DNA of 64,000 nt from Candidatus Lernaella stagnicola (GTDB lineage: Bacteria > Lernaellota > Lernaellaia > Lernaellales > Lernaellaceae), in assembly GCA_030765525.1 (NCBI GenBank), contig JAVCCK010000042.1, forward strand, positions 1 through 64,000, given 5' to 3'. Every line of letters begins with the position of its first letter. Positions within the stretch are counted from its first letter, which is position 1. Positions 35,367-43,543 of the stretch are shown here, piece after piece. A program made the position numbers and the translations under genes. The notes under the pieces were generated by a model. That model was not told the DNA's origin. It ran no database searches and saw only the letters and a list, made by a program, of their open reading frames with translations.

Positions 35367-36647
35367 ATGAACGAAGCGCTCGCAGCAAAATGCAGGACAT
35401 GGCGCGACGAAGCTCACGCACACCTCACGCGTGAATTGCTGCCCTTCTGGCTGACACGAGCCCGTGACGATCGGCACGGCGGCCTGCTCACCCACGCCGA
35501 CCGCCACGGAAACGATCCCGGTACCGACGAAAAATCCCTCATCTCGCAAACCCGGACCATTTACACGATGTCCGCAGCGCATCGCGCCGGCTATGGCGAA
35601 GGCCGCGCGGCGACGCTGGCACGTTACGGCGTCGATTTTTTACTCGCCAAGTTTTGGGATCCCGACCACGGCGGTTTCTATTGGATGGCCGACCGTACGG
35701 GGAAAATCGGCCATGACGCCAAGGTACTTTACGGGCACGCGTTTGCTGTTTATGGCCTGAGCGAATACACGCTCGCCACCGGCGATCCTCGCGGCCGCGA
35801 TTTTGCCGCGCGCACTTTCGATCTGATCGCCGCGCGCTGTCGCGAGCCGGAATTCGGCGGGTACCGAGAAATGTTTGCACGCGACTGGACACCGGCCGGG
35901 CCCGGTGCAGCCGGCGGAGATCGCAAAACTTTCGACGTCCATATGCATTTGATGGAAGCGTTCGCCGCCTTGGCGGAATGTACCGGGGAGGCCACACACC
36001 GCGACGCTCTTCACGAAGTCATCGGGCTGCTATGCGGCAAGATGTTGCACGCGGAATTGGGCACGGGCATCCCGCAATTCGATTTCGCCTGGCATCCGCG
36101 GCCGCTTATTCGTTTTGATATCGTTTGGGGTCACGACCGGTTCAGCGACGGCGGCGTGAAGCCGAATCCTGACGACATAACCTCGTTTGGGCACAACGTG
36201 GAGTTCGCCTGGTTGTTGCGTGATGGGTTGCGGAAAAATGGAATGGATATAGGCGTCCACCGAGACGTGTCGCGCCGTCTTTACGAGCACGCGCTGGCTA
36301 GCGGTATCGATTGGAAGCATGGTGGTGTGTATGTGGAGGGACCGCACAGCGGCGGCGTATACGACACCGATAAGGAATTCTGGCAGCAGGCGGAATCGTT
36401 GGTGGGAATGCTCGACGCTTACGAGCTTTTTGGTAGGGAAGACTATCTAGACGCGTATGAGGCGGTTCATCGTTTCGTTTTCGACCACGTTATCAACCAC
36501 GAAGTCGGTGAGTGGCGTCCGTTGCTAACCCAAGAAGGTCGAGCCCTCTGGCACCACCTCGGGGATTCCTGGAAAACGAATTACCACACTGTGCGGTCGA
36601 TGATCGAGGTCATCCGCCGCCTTAACCGGCTTCTCGCGTCCAATTGA
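35367..36647 (+). CDS. AGE-family epimerase (N-acylglucosamine/cellobiose 2-epimerase-like)
   Basis: The 426-residue cytoplasmic protein has the alpha/alpha-barrel signature of the family: RHGGLLTHADRHG near the N-terminus, QTRTIYTMSAAHRAGY, DHGGFYWMAD, a SFGHNVEFAWLL segment and NYHTVRSMIEVIRRL at the C-terminus. Histidines suited to acid/base epimerisation lie in the GHNVEF and WHHLGDSWKTNYH regions, as in cellobiose 2-epimerases. The length and motifs fit that branch slightly better than GlcNAc 2-epimerase. ATG 35367 is used because the fold begins there; the ribosome binding signal is weak and translation may be coupled to the preceding lipoprotein gene. Confidence 0.87.
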   Translation: MNEALAAKCRTWRDEAHAHLTRELLPFWLTRARDDRHGGLLTHADRHGNDPGTDEKSLISQTRTIYTMSAAHRAGYGEGRAATLARYGVDFLLAKFWDPDHGGFYWMADRTGKIGHDAKVLYGHAFAVYGLSEYTLATGDPRGRDFAARTFDLIAARCREPEFGGYREMFARDWTPAGPGAAGGDRKTFDVHMHLMEAFAALAECTGEATHRDALHEVIGLLCGKMLHAELGTGIPQFDFAWHPRPLIRFDIVWGHDRFSDGGVKPNPDDITSFGHNVEFAWLLRDGLRKNGMDIGVHRDVSRRLYEHALASGIDWKHGGVYVEGPHSGGVYDTDKEFWQQAESLVGMLDAYELFGREDYLDAYEAVHRFVFDHVINHEVGEWRPLLTQEGRALWHHLGDSWKTNYHTVRSMIEVIRRLNRLLASN

Positions 36648-36729
36648 TATTCAACATCGCCGGTTGCCGCTGCGGATTGCATCTCACACAAGCTGGAAAC
36701 CGGTTGGCGATTTCGCTAGATTGAGCTTT

Positions 36730-38559
36730 ATGAACGACCCCGTGCCGTCTAAAAGAAAGCCCATGCCGCGTTGGCAAATTGCCGCGGTGGCGACGATTCT
36801 CGTAGCCGTCGCGCTGTTTCACGCAGGGGTCAATCTCATTTACTTGCCGCGACACGCGCTTCCCGACGAAGAAGAATACGGTTTCATCCTGGGTAGCATC
36901 CACTTGGCCGAACGTTTTAAGGACGATCCGGGACAAGTGTTGAAGTCGATCTGGCGCTCGCCCCATGCCGTCAACGGAGCCAATCTACACGCCGTCGCCG
37001 GCGCCCTCGCCTTTCGGATTTATCCCGCGTACCGGTCGCTATTGGCCACCTCGACGTTTTTCATGCTCATCACCTTGTTGTTCATGTTTCTCGTGGCGCG
37101 CGATTTGGCCGGTTGGCCCGCCGGACTGATGGCGTTCGTGTTTGCCTCGTTTTTCCCCGTTATTTTTGTGTGGTCTCGGCTGTTCTATTGCGATGTTGGC
37201 CTCATGATGGTCGCCACGGTGGGGTGCTTTTTCGCAGTGCGAAGCGAGGGTTTCACGCGGCTTGGGTACGCGGCGGCTTACGGCGCGTGGCTGGCGATAA
37301 CGCCGCGTTTCGGCTGGACGGTCAGCGATGCAATGATTGCGCTAATGGCGGTTGGGTCGCCATCGCTGCCGGTTTTTCTGAAGGGTGTTTGGGGGGAAGA
37401 CGGAAAGCGGCGCCGCAGGGCTTTGGTGGGAGTCGGAATCGCCTTGGCGCTGTTTCTGATTTTCTTCGATCATCCGTGGCTGTTCAAGGCTTTTGATTAT
37501 TTGCGCTATGAAGGCGTTGAGTTGGCGGGGACGAAATACGCCGGCGGTAATTTGTTGCTTCATCCCGAGTCGGTTTTCGCGTATCTGCCGGTCATCTACC
37601 GGGTGTTGGCCTCGCCGGCTTGGTCTATCGCTTTTCTGTTGGCCTTGCCCCTTTATCTTTATCGACCGTCCTGGAAAAAGATTACCGTGCTTTTCTGGCT
37701 GGCGTTGCCGTTAATGATTCTTTCGTTGGTGGCAAAAAAAAATATCAATTACGTACATGCGTTAGTGCCGGCCATGGCTCTGGTGATCGCTGTGGCATTG
37801 AGCGAATTGCCGCGCGCCCGTCTTGGCAAGGCGGCGTCGGCCATCGCTGCCGCGCTCGTTGTTGTTGCCGTTTTTCAGTTTTCCTTGATTACCTTCTATA
37901 ATGAAGAAAACCGTGCGAAGTTCTCGCTTACCCGCCTCAACGACGTCCAACGGTTCTTTGAAATTCGCTTCCCGCTCCATTTCGTGAAACGGTGTCAGGA
38001 TTCCGAATTCGAGAATATGGGGCGCGATGTGCGAGAGCTGGTGACGCAAACTTGGCCGGCGAAGCAACCTCTTTCGATCCTGCTGCTAAACGACGGCGCC
38101 CCAAGCGATAACCGCCTCGTGCAGATTTATTTACGCTGCGCCCTGAGCGACCGTGACCTCCAAATCGTCGATCCGCACGATCTCTACATGAACTTTCTGA
38201 CACAAGAGCTGCGTGATCTCGCCGCAAAACAGGGCTTGGCGCAGGTGGCCGTAACGCCCTTGTTTACAAACGCGAAAAGCCAAACCTTTGACCTGGTCAT
38301 TCGTGTTCGCTCGCCGTTTTCGCCCGGTTGTGACAACATCGAATGCGAATTTTTCAACAACGTGGAATCGCTGTGGTCCGATGTCGCCCAGACGGCATGG
38401 CAGGCCGATCAACAAACCGCCGTGCAAAAACACATTGCCGCTGAAATGGCGGCGTTCGTCGCGCTTCACCCACCATCGGATAAGACCGTGGCCAGTTACT
38501 TCACCTGCAATCGAGGCGGGAGCATCGTGACCATCGAGCAGCCCGAGATCTTGCCATGA
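36730..38559 (+). CDS. GT-C-like polytopic membrane glycosyltransferase
   Basis: The protein has 609 residues. It opens with one transmembrane helix (about 13-31), followed by the outward loop DEEEYGF, where paired acidic residues recall the catalytic Asp of PMT/ArnT-type GT-C enzymes. Eight to ten further helices follow to about residue 395, and then a soluble C-terminal domain of about 210 residues. The family would transfer sugar from a polyprenyl-phosphate donor on the periplasmic side. The assignment rests on topology and the acidic first loop only. The ATG at 36730 was chosen because the encoded N-terminus is a normal membrane-protein start; an upstream in-frame ATG at 36664 is possible. 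Confidence 0.65.
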   Translation: MNDPVPSKRKPMPRWQIAAVATILVAVALFHAGVNLIYLPRHALPDEEEYGFILGSIHLAERFKDDPGQVLKSIWRSPHAVNGANLHAVAGALAFRIYPAYRSLLATSTFFMLITLLFMFLVARDLAGWPAGLMAFVFASFFPVIFVWSRLFYCDVGLMMVATVGCFFAVRSEGFTRLGYAAAYGAWLAITPRFGWTVSDAMIALMAVGSPSLPVFLKGVWGEDGKRRRRALVGVGIALALFLIFFDHPWLFKAFDYLRYEGVELAGTKYAGGNLLLHPESVFAYLPVIYRVLASPAWSIAFLLALPLYLYRPSWKKITVLFWLALPLMILSLVAKKNINYVHALVPAMALVIAVALSELPRARLGKAASAIAAALVVVAVFQFSLITFYNEENRAKFSLTRLNDVQRFFEIRFPLHFVKRCQDSEFENMGRDVRELVTQTWPAKQPLSILLLNDGAPSDNRLVQIYLRCALSDRDLQIVDPHDLYMNFLTQELRDLAAKQGLAQVAVTPLFTNAKSQTFDLVIRVRSPFSPGCDNIECEFFNNVESLWSDVAQTAWQADQQTAVQKHIAAEMAAFVALHPPSDKTVASYFTCNRGGSIVTIEQPEILP

Positions 38560-38598
38560 ATTTGGCGTCGGTCGGCCGGCCCGAATCTACTTGGATCG

Positions 38599-38814
38599 TT
38601 ATTCAAAAAGAATTTTTACCAATACACTTCCGCCAAGGTTCACGGCGAATCCGGCCAGCAATACCCAAATAATTTTATCGAACGTCTTTTTTACGTCCCT
38701 AACGTCTTCTTTGATATGCGCCATTTCCCTCTCCATCGATTCACGCACGAGCTTACACTCCGCCTTACGCAAATACAGGCCGTTGTGATTGTGTTCGTCC
38801 TTGGGATTCGTCAT
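38599..38814 (-). CDS. Small coiled-coil/TM protein, XhlA/holin-accessory-like
   Basis: The protein has 71 residues from ATG 38814 (an ATG two codons upstream is also possible; AAAGGA favours 38814). An amphipathic helix (about 18-45, with KLVRESMEREMAHIKEDVRD) is followed by one transmembrane helix (WVLLAGFAVNLGGSVLVKIL). This plan is like haemolysin XhlA and phage holin-accessory proteins, but such proteins are short and the similarity is only structural. It lies 500 bp outside the left end of the phage-derived block and may be a detached piece of it. Confidence 0.6.
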   Translation of the reverse strand: MTNPKDEHNHNGLYLRKAECKLVRESMEREMAHIKEDVRDVKKTFDKIIWVLLAGFAVNLGGSVLVKILFE

Positions 38815-38980
38815 TTGCATCCTTTCAGCCGTTTCCAGAAATCGAACGTCACATTCCGGAAATCAGACACCGCCCTCTCCCGCACCGCGCTATCCCTTTG
38901 TTTTTACTTATTTTTACGCTTTGGCACGGCAAATGCTTTGAGACGACACAAAATAACGACTCAACGCGGAGGATACCTCC

Positions 38981-39331
38981 ATGCCACGCTCTCTGGTTTA
39001 CCGCGCGTTTTTGCTTTCTTTCCTCATAACCTTTCTCGTAGCGTCGGCCGTCGCGTGCGGCGGCGATGACGATGATGACGCCGGGGCGTCCGATGACGAC
39101 AGCGGCGGTGATGATGATGACGATGATCTGACAGACGCAGGCGCGGATGACTGGTTCACTGAAGACGCCGCGTGTGAAATCATCCTTGACTGTTTTGATT
39201 GGTGGACTGAGTGTCCCCCATTTGGATACGGCACGGTGGAAACATGGGCGTGCTTCGCTAACTACCTAATTATGGCGGAGTTGTTCCCCGGCAATGCGTG
39301 CCAATACCTGGACTATTGCCTCAACCTCTAG
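38981..39331 (+). CDS. Small Cys-rich lipoprotein with Asp tether
   Basis: The protein has 116 residues: a signal with lipobox SAVAC (Cys26), then GGDDDDDAGASDDDSGGDDD and a mature part with six cysteines in about 55 residues (ACEIILDCFDWW, ECPPFGYG, WACFANYL, NACQYLDYCL). GGAGG lies about 8 nt before the ATG. Its TAG stop overlaps the stop of the convergent tail gene by four bases (CTAG), placing it exactly at the left border of the phage-derived block. No family recognised. Confidence 0.68.
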   Translation: MPRSLVYRAFLLSFLITFLVASAVACGGDDDDDAGASDDDSGGDDDDDDLTDAGADDWFTEDAACEIILDCFDWWTECPPFGYGTVETWACFANYLIMAELFPGNACQYLDYCLNL

Positions 39332-40071
39332 GGCGAATAACTCTGTGGTGATGTGGCGATATCAAGGCTGATTACACTCAGGTCGGTGGCGGCACCTATG
39401 CCGGTTTTCGCGACCTCAATTTGTAGCTCATCCCCACTAAATGACAGGCTGTACGTATACAGGTCGTTAGCCCCGTACGATACCGCCACGTCCTTATCAT
39501 GCGCCGCGCTAGCGTCACCCGAAAACCAGCCGAACATGACGGAAAACAGTGCGCCTGTGTCGATTGTGAGCGAGAACGTGTCTGCGCTGTAGGCGTGGCT
39601 TGAGAGGTTGCCGTCGCGGGGGAAATATACGAGGTCGTCGTCCCCGCTCCCCGCGTCGTTACCCTCGGAATCGCCCGGCCATATTTCACTCGCTCCGAGC
39701 GCAGCGATATTGACCTTGCCGCACATGCGGACATATATCCACCGCCGCGTCCAATCGACACGGGCAGACGTGGGAACGGCGAGGCTATAGTCCGAGAGGT
39801 CGATTATCGTACACCCATCATACGTTGCACTCCCCGCGTCTAGCGCCAAAAACGGGATGTGGTAGAACGATCCGGTGTGTGGGTGGCTTTGGCAGTATTG
39901 CGGCGTATGGCGCGTCCATAGGTTTTCGGTGGACCCGAGGTAGGACGCCTTTGTCCGCAACTGGAATAGGTCCGTCTCGACAAGGGCATTGTAATCCGAT
40001 GCAAGGGTCGGGTCGCCGCTGGATACGGTTTCCGACGAATAGGCGTTTCCGTTCGCATCTTCGTAGGCCAT
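39328..40071 (-). CDS. Probable tail fibre/structural protein, last gene of the late operon
   Basis: The protein has 247 residues, rich in Ser, Thr, Asp and Tyr, with alternating polar beta-type segments (YSLAVPTSARVDWTRRWIYV, ATDLSVISLDIATSPQ). This composition is usual for phage appendage proteins, but there is no recognised domain. The N-terminus (MAYEDANGNAYSSETVSSGD) begins soon after AAGGGA. It is the most downstream structural gene, where receptor-binding or decoration proteins are often found. It converges on the host lipoprotein gene. Confidence 0.55.
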   Translation of the reverse strand: MAYEDANGNAYSSETVSSGDPTLASDYNALVETDLFQLRTKASYLGSTENLWTRHTPQYCQSHPHTGSFYHIPFLALDAGSATYDGCTIIDLSDYSLAVPTSARVDWTRRWIYVRMCGKVNIAALGASEIWPGDSEGNDAGSGDDDLVYFPRDGNLSSHAYSADTFSLTIDTGALFSVMFGWFSGDASAAHDKDVAVSYGANDLYTYSLSFSGDELQIEVAKTGIGAATDLSVISLDIATSPQSYSP

Positions 40072-40186
40072 TTACTGTATCCCTTCCCGCTTCAACAGCG
40101 GTTCAAAAAGTTCCGTCCACCCGCGTGTCGCTGCGCAGTCGCTTGAGCGGCGCGGCGATACAGTTGGTAGCTGAGAAAATCATTTA

Positions 40187-40288
40187 TCACACCGGTGTGT
40201 TTCGGCGGTCAATGTAAATGAGCGCAATGATAACCATCGCCAACCCGCCGATTGTGAGGGAGGCGTGGATGATATCGGCTATGTCCAT
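40187..40288 (-). CDS. 33-residue single-TM micro-protein
   Basis: The sequence MDIADIIHASLTIGGLAMVI continues as one hydrophobic helix to residue 26 and ends RRNTPV. Its ATG overlaps the TAA stop of the upstream tail gene (TAATG), the arrangement typical of coupled phage genes. It may be a holin-like or antiholin-like peptide. Between its stop and 40071 two overlapping short frames (about 26 and 32 codons) are possible but unsupported. Confidence 0.55.
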   Translation of the reverse strand: MDIADIIHASLTIGGLAMVIIALIYIDRRNTPV

Positions 40289-42021
40289 TAGTCGTGACTC
40301 CAGCTGGAGTATTTGGTGTCATACCAGAAGCCATTGGTTTGCTTCTGTGCGTCGGTAGCAGCGCCAAACGCAGGAGCGCCCGTGTCCATCCACTGTCCGC
40401 GATGGAGGTCAAGCTGTGAGTCAACCGCCGTGATCTGACTACTACACCCGGCCCAATTACGGGCCGAACGTAGCACGTAAAACACGCGGCTAGAGAAGCC
40501 GTCACCGCTCCAAGACACGCAACTCTTCAAGCCAACGTCTAGGCGCATGGGGATATCGCACGACAGCATCGTAGGGTACGAGGTGAACAGCGCCCGATAC
40601 CATTGGTCTAAGATATCCGCCGCGTCCACGTCGCGCCATATCCAACGGGATTCAATTTCGAGAATCTTATCATCGTCATAATCGGTGCTGCCAGCCGTGG
40701 CCGTCTTGCGGAATGTGTCGGTTGCCGGGTGGTAGCCGTACTTCAAGCGGATGCCGTCATAGTGCCAATCTTCGGGGCGTGGCGTGATTTGCTGCGAGTG
40801 GTCTACCCTGTGGCCGTTTAGCGATAACAACGCGGCGCGTGAAGTTGTCCAATGGTACAGTTTGTGCCGGGCGATTGTGATGTCATTGTTCGTATCGACC
40901 GTGAGAATGAGACCGGCGTCCCGGCAGATGTCAGCGATTATTTTGCTGATAGCCTTCTCGCGTTTGTCAATATATCCCCTGAATTTGTACGGGATTTTCG
41001 ACGCCGCAAGGGCGAACTGTACTGCATCCACGTTGGCACTCGACAAGCCGCAATAACTAAGAAGAAGGTCCTGGATAATCAGGGCGGGGTTTTCAAGTAG
41101 ATCGCCGTCACCGTCCGTATTGCCGGAGCATAATTGAGACGTCAAGCGGTCGCCTTGTGTGAACGTTGACTCGTTATCCCTATACGAGTTGAACGCGGTG
41201 AATGAGCCCGCCGTTAGGCTGGCGTCCGTGATGCTGTAATTGACGTTTTCCACGTCGGCAACGGATGCTTCCTTAGAGTCGCCACCCGAACACGTCCAAC
41301 GGCATAAGCCGGTAATTGACGCAATCCCGGAACCGACACCTTCATCATTCGGATAGCAGATGCGAGCTACAAGGTTTTGGTTGGGCCGGTGATCGATCAC
41401 AAAGCCGGGGATCGCAAACTCACTCGCTTGATCGGTCCAATCTCCGTAGAGGATCGGGATGTAGTCACTCCAAATGGATTGATCCAATCGCCCAACGTAA
41501 ATGCCTCCATCATCGTACTCGTACACATCCTCAAAGGTGAGGCGCGGCAATTCGAAATCGTAGTGCGATAGCAGCGTGTCGGCTCGGATGCCCACTTGGT
41601 CGCCCTGAATCGTGACGCCGCCGTTAGCAATGAAGCCGAGAAAAACGAGATCGTCATCATCCGGATTCGCGCCCGCTATTACCTCATATACGTACACATA
41701 AACCGTCGTGTCGCTATCCTTGCAATTGTGCAGCCAGTCGGTCATATCGCCCGTGTATCGGTCTTGATCTTCGCGGGCGTATGCGAACGTAAACTCTGGA
41801 AGGCGCAATTCAGGGAACGGTTTTGTCCCGACCCCTTCGTCAAGGCGAGCCTCACCCGTCGCTAGTCCGTGGTAGGTCCCGGCATAGCTACCGCCTGAGA
41901 CGTGAGCCGTGCGGCCCACACAGAGGCGGTACGTGTCTTTGTAGGGTCCGAGCAAGGCCGTCATGCGTATCAATAGCTGATAGTTGACGGTGACGCCGGT
42001 ATAGTCAACGGATGTGGTCAT
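40288..42021 (-). CDS. Tail hub/baseplate-like structural protein
   Basis: The protein has 577 residues with no signal peptide. It is rich in Tyr, Asp, Trp and Ser. Segments such as AREDQDRYTGDMTDWLHNC, VYVYVYEVIAGANPDDDDLVFLGFI and ISKIIADICRDAGLILTVD resemble central tail or hub proteins of siphoviruses with large tail tips (a helix-strand unit like that of baseplate Dit/Tal proteins). No firm homology is claimed. Position between the long tail protein plus lysis genes and the terminal fibre gene fits a tail-tip role. Its stop overlaps the next small gene by one base. Confidence 0.55.
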   Translation of the reverse strand: MTTSVDYTGVTVNYQLLIRMTALLGPYKDTYRLCVGRTAHVSGGSYAGTYHGLATGEARLDEGVGTKPFPELRLPEFTFAYAREDQDRYTGDMTDWLHNCKDSDTTVYVYVYEVIAGANPDDDDLVFLGFIANGGVTIQGDQVGIRADTLLSHYDFELPRLTFEDVYEYDDGGIYVGRLDQSIWSDYIPILYGDWTDQASEFAIPGFVIDHRPNQNLVARICYPNDEGVGSGIASITGLCRWTCSGGDSKEASVADVENVNYSITDASLTAGSFTAFNSYRDNESTFTQGDRLTSQLCSGNTDGDGDLLENPALIIQDLLLSYCGLSSANVDAVQFALAASKIPYKFRGYIDKREKAISKIIADICRDAGLILTVDTNNDITIARHKLYHWTTSRAALLSLNGHRVDHSQQITPRPEDWHYDGIRLKYGYHPATDTFRKTATAGSTDYDDDKILEIESRWIWRDVDAADILDQWYRALFTSYPTMLSCDIPMRLDVGLKSCVSWSGDGFSSRVFYVLRSARNWAGCSSQITAVDSQLDLHRGQWMDTGAPAFGAATDAQKQTNGFWYDTKYSSWSHD

Positions 42022-42467
42022 TAGGCCTCTACGAGTTTCGCGGCTACCATGGAGCGAATGTCACACATATCGACCTCGTTGCCGGGGCATGTTTTGTGCG
42101 GGTCCGGAGCGTCCGCCAACGTGGCAATTTCGCGGTGACCGATGACGTACACCGCCTCGATATCGTATTCGTAGCAGAGGCGGACAAGCAGCCGGTACAG
42201 GCTGGCGTATTGCGCCCCGTTGAAGTCGCGCTTGTCACCGTGGCCGGTCACACAAACGCCGATAGAGTTAGTGTTGAGGCCGCGTGCGTGCGCGCCCGGC
42301 CGCTCGATAGGACGGCCCGTTTCGATTTCGCCGTCGTCACAAATAACATAGTGGTAGCCGATATCAGACCAACCGCGTTGACGGTGCCAAGCCCGGATCG
42401 TCCTAGCGTTGACGCCGGGGATGTCGGCGGCGGCAGTGTGGACTACCAACCAGTCGATTTTACGCAT
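42021..42467 (-). CDS. N-acetylmuramoyl-L-alanine amidase endolysin
   Basis: This 148-residue Amidase_2/PGRP-fold enzyme, T7-lysozyme-like, cuts the amide bond between MurNAc and L-Ala in peptidoglycan. It has a likely zinc ligand His10 in WLVVHTA, a YHYVICDDGEIE core, the GHRE motif (110-113) and DPHKTCPG, carrying the remaining metal-binding positions. No signal peptide, so release needs a holin. ATG 42467 overlaps the stop of the holin-like gene by 8 nt; a start 15 nt upstream is possible but less family-like. Lysis genes lie between tail genes. Confidence 0.88.
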   Translation of the reverse strand: MRKIDWLVVHTAAADIPGVNARTIRAWHRQRGWSDIGYHYVICDDGEIETGRPIERPGAHARGLNTNSIGVCVTGHGDKRDFNGAQYASLYRLLVRLCYEYDIEAVYVIGHREIATLADAPDPHKTCPGNEVDMCDIRSMVAAKLVEA

Positions 42468-42684
42468 CGTACATATCCTCATCGTAGTAGCTGGCAGACG
42501 GCGTGGGGGCGGGCTTCTTGATCGCGTTGCTCACCATGTAGCCGATAGCCACGGCGGCAATTGCCGCGATACGGATGCCGTTGGTGATCGGGTCGGGTGT
42601 CGGGATCGCCGCGAGAATGGCGATAGCCGCGCCCGCCGTGCCGAGCTTGCGAGAGAGAAACTTTTTCAGGAATTCGAGATTCAT
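42460..42684 (-). CDS. Holin-like two-helix membrane protein
   Basis: The protein has 74 residues from ATG 42684, with GGAGG 5 nt upstream. It begins with a basic amphipathic start (MNLEFLKKFLSRKLG) and has two hydrophobic helices (about 17-28 and 36-52). The tail is polar and acidic. Size, topology and the overlap with the endolysin start make a holin the best guess. Confidence 0.65.
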   Translation of the reverse strand: MNLEFLKKFLSRKLGTAGAAIAILAAIPTPDPITNGIRIAAIAAVAIGYMVSNAIKKPAPTPSASYYDEDMYDA

Positions 42685-42697
42685 GGAATCCTCCAAG

Positions 42698-42889
42698 TTA
42701 GCGTTTCGATTTCTTCCCGCGCTCCGCTGGGAATAGCTCAACCTCGATTCTCACCGGCTTGATAACGCCGCCGAAAAAAGGATAAGCGGCGCGGGCCACG
42801 TCATAGATATCGGGGCAATCGAGAAGCGCGGCCGCCGTCGTGCCGTTCGCATCGGTGACGACGATCCGGTAGGGCTTCGGTTCGGGCAT
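42698..42889 (-). CDS. Small phage protein of unknown function
   Basis: The protein has 63 residues (MPEPKPYRIVVTDANGTTAA ... GKKSKR), with AAGGTGA 6 nt upstream. It is probably a small alpha/beta protein with a basic tail. It precedes the holin-like gene by 13 nt in the same operon. No family recognised. Confidence 0.6.
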   Translation of the reverse strand: MPEPKPYRIVVTDANGTTAAALLDCPDIYDVARAAYPFFGGVIKPVRIEVELFPAERGKKSKR

Positions 42890-43006
42890 GGTGTCACCTT
42901 ACATGCTGATATGTACGGGTAATTCGTGGAGCGGACATTCACCGGGGGCTGGGGCAGCTGTTAGGAGTTTCCGAATAGTTCGATGCTGGGATAAAAAGCG
43001 GGGCTC

Positions 43007-43096
43007 CTACTTGGCGACAACGCCGCCGTTCGGACGCCCCCATACCGACGCAACTACATTACCGCGAGCGACGCGGCCGATGGTCAATGGGACCAT
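43007..43096 (-). CDS. Possible 29-residue micro-protein
   Basis: The sequence MVPLTIGRVARGNVVASVWG then RPNGGVVAK is uninterrupted and protein-like. It lies 17 nt after the preceding gene, but there is no strong ribosome binding site. The rest of 42890-43113 shows no gene. Confidence 0.35.
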   Translation of the reverse strand: MVPLTIGRVARGNVVASVWGRPNGGVVAK

Positions 43097-43113
43097 CCAA
43101 CGTTGCGAGCGCC

Positions 43114-43299
43114 CTACGCCGCTTTCGACTTCGGCGGAATGACGGTGATGTCTCCGATGACCGCGCCGGTCGCGCTTCGCCTGTTGGCAACGCAGAGCGT
43201 GCCGTCATCCATTTCAAACATAATCCAGCGGCCGGTTTCAACCCAGCCCTTGCACCCGGTGTCGCCACGGTAGCGACCGATAGTTACACGGTGATCCAT
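43114..43299 (-). CDS. Small phage protein, SH3-like beta composition
   Basis: The protein has 61 residues from ATG 43299 (GGGAGA 7 nt upstream): MDHRVTIGRYRGDTGCKGWV, then FEMDDGTLCVANRRS and GDITVIPPKSKAA. Short alternating strands suggest a small beta barrel. Its start lies 2 nt after the stop of the upstream small gene. No known family. Confidence 0.58.
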   Translation of the reverse strand: MDHRVTIGRYRGDTGCKGWVETGRWIMFEMDDGTLCVANRRSATGAVIGDITVIPPKSKAA

Positions 43300-43301
43300 T
43301 G

Positions 43302-43541
43302 TCAATCTCCCTCGGTTGCGTCCCGCCTGGACTGGTTTATATGCGCGGCTGTCAGCACACGCCGAATGCTCCGCGCGGGGAAACGCCACGTCATATAGAA
43401 GCCGTTAGCGTTTTCGGAAAATGTGATATCCCGGCCTTCGTCCATGCACTGGTTTACTTGGCCAATCACCACCGCGCCGGTTGTGTGGTGAAACTCGGAG
43501 CCGTCCGTTTGTGTGATGTACAGGTCCCAAACGTCGTGCAT
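43302..43541 (-). CDS. Small phage protein of unknown function
   Basis: The protein has 79 residues (MHDVWDLYITQTDGSEFHHT ... DATEGD), with GAGG 5 nt before the ATG, which lies 2 nt beyond the stop of the long tail protein. It has mixed alpha/beta composition. No domain recognised. Tight spacing supports expression with the tail genes. Confidence 0.58.
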   Translation of the reverse strand: MHDVWDLYITQTDGSEFHHTTGAVVIGQVNQCMDEGRDITFSENANGFYMTWRFPARSIRRVLTAAHINQSRRDATEGD

Positions 43542-43543
43542 GG

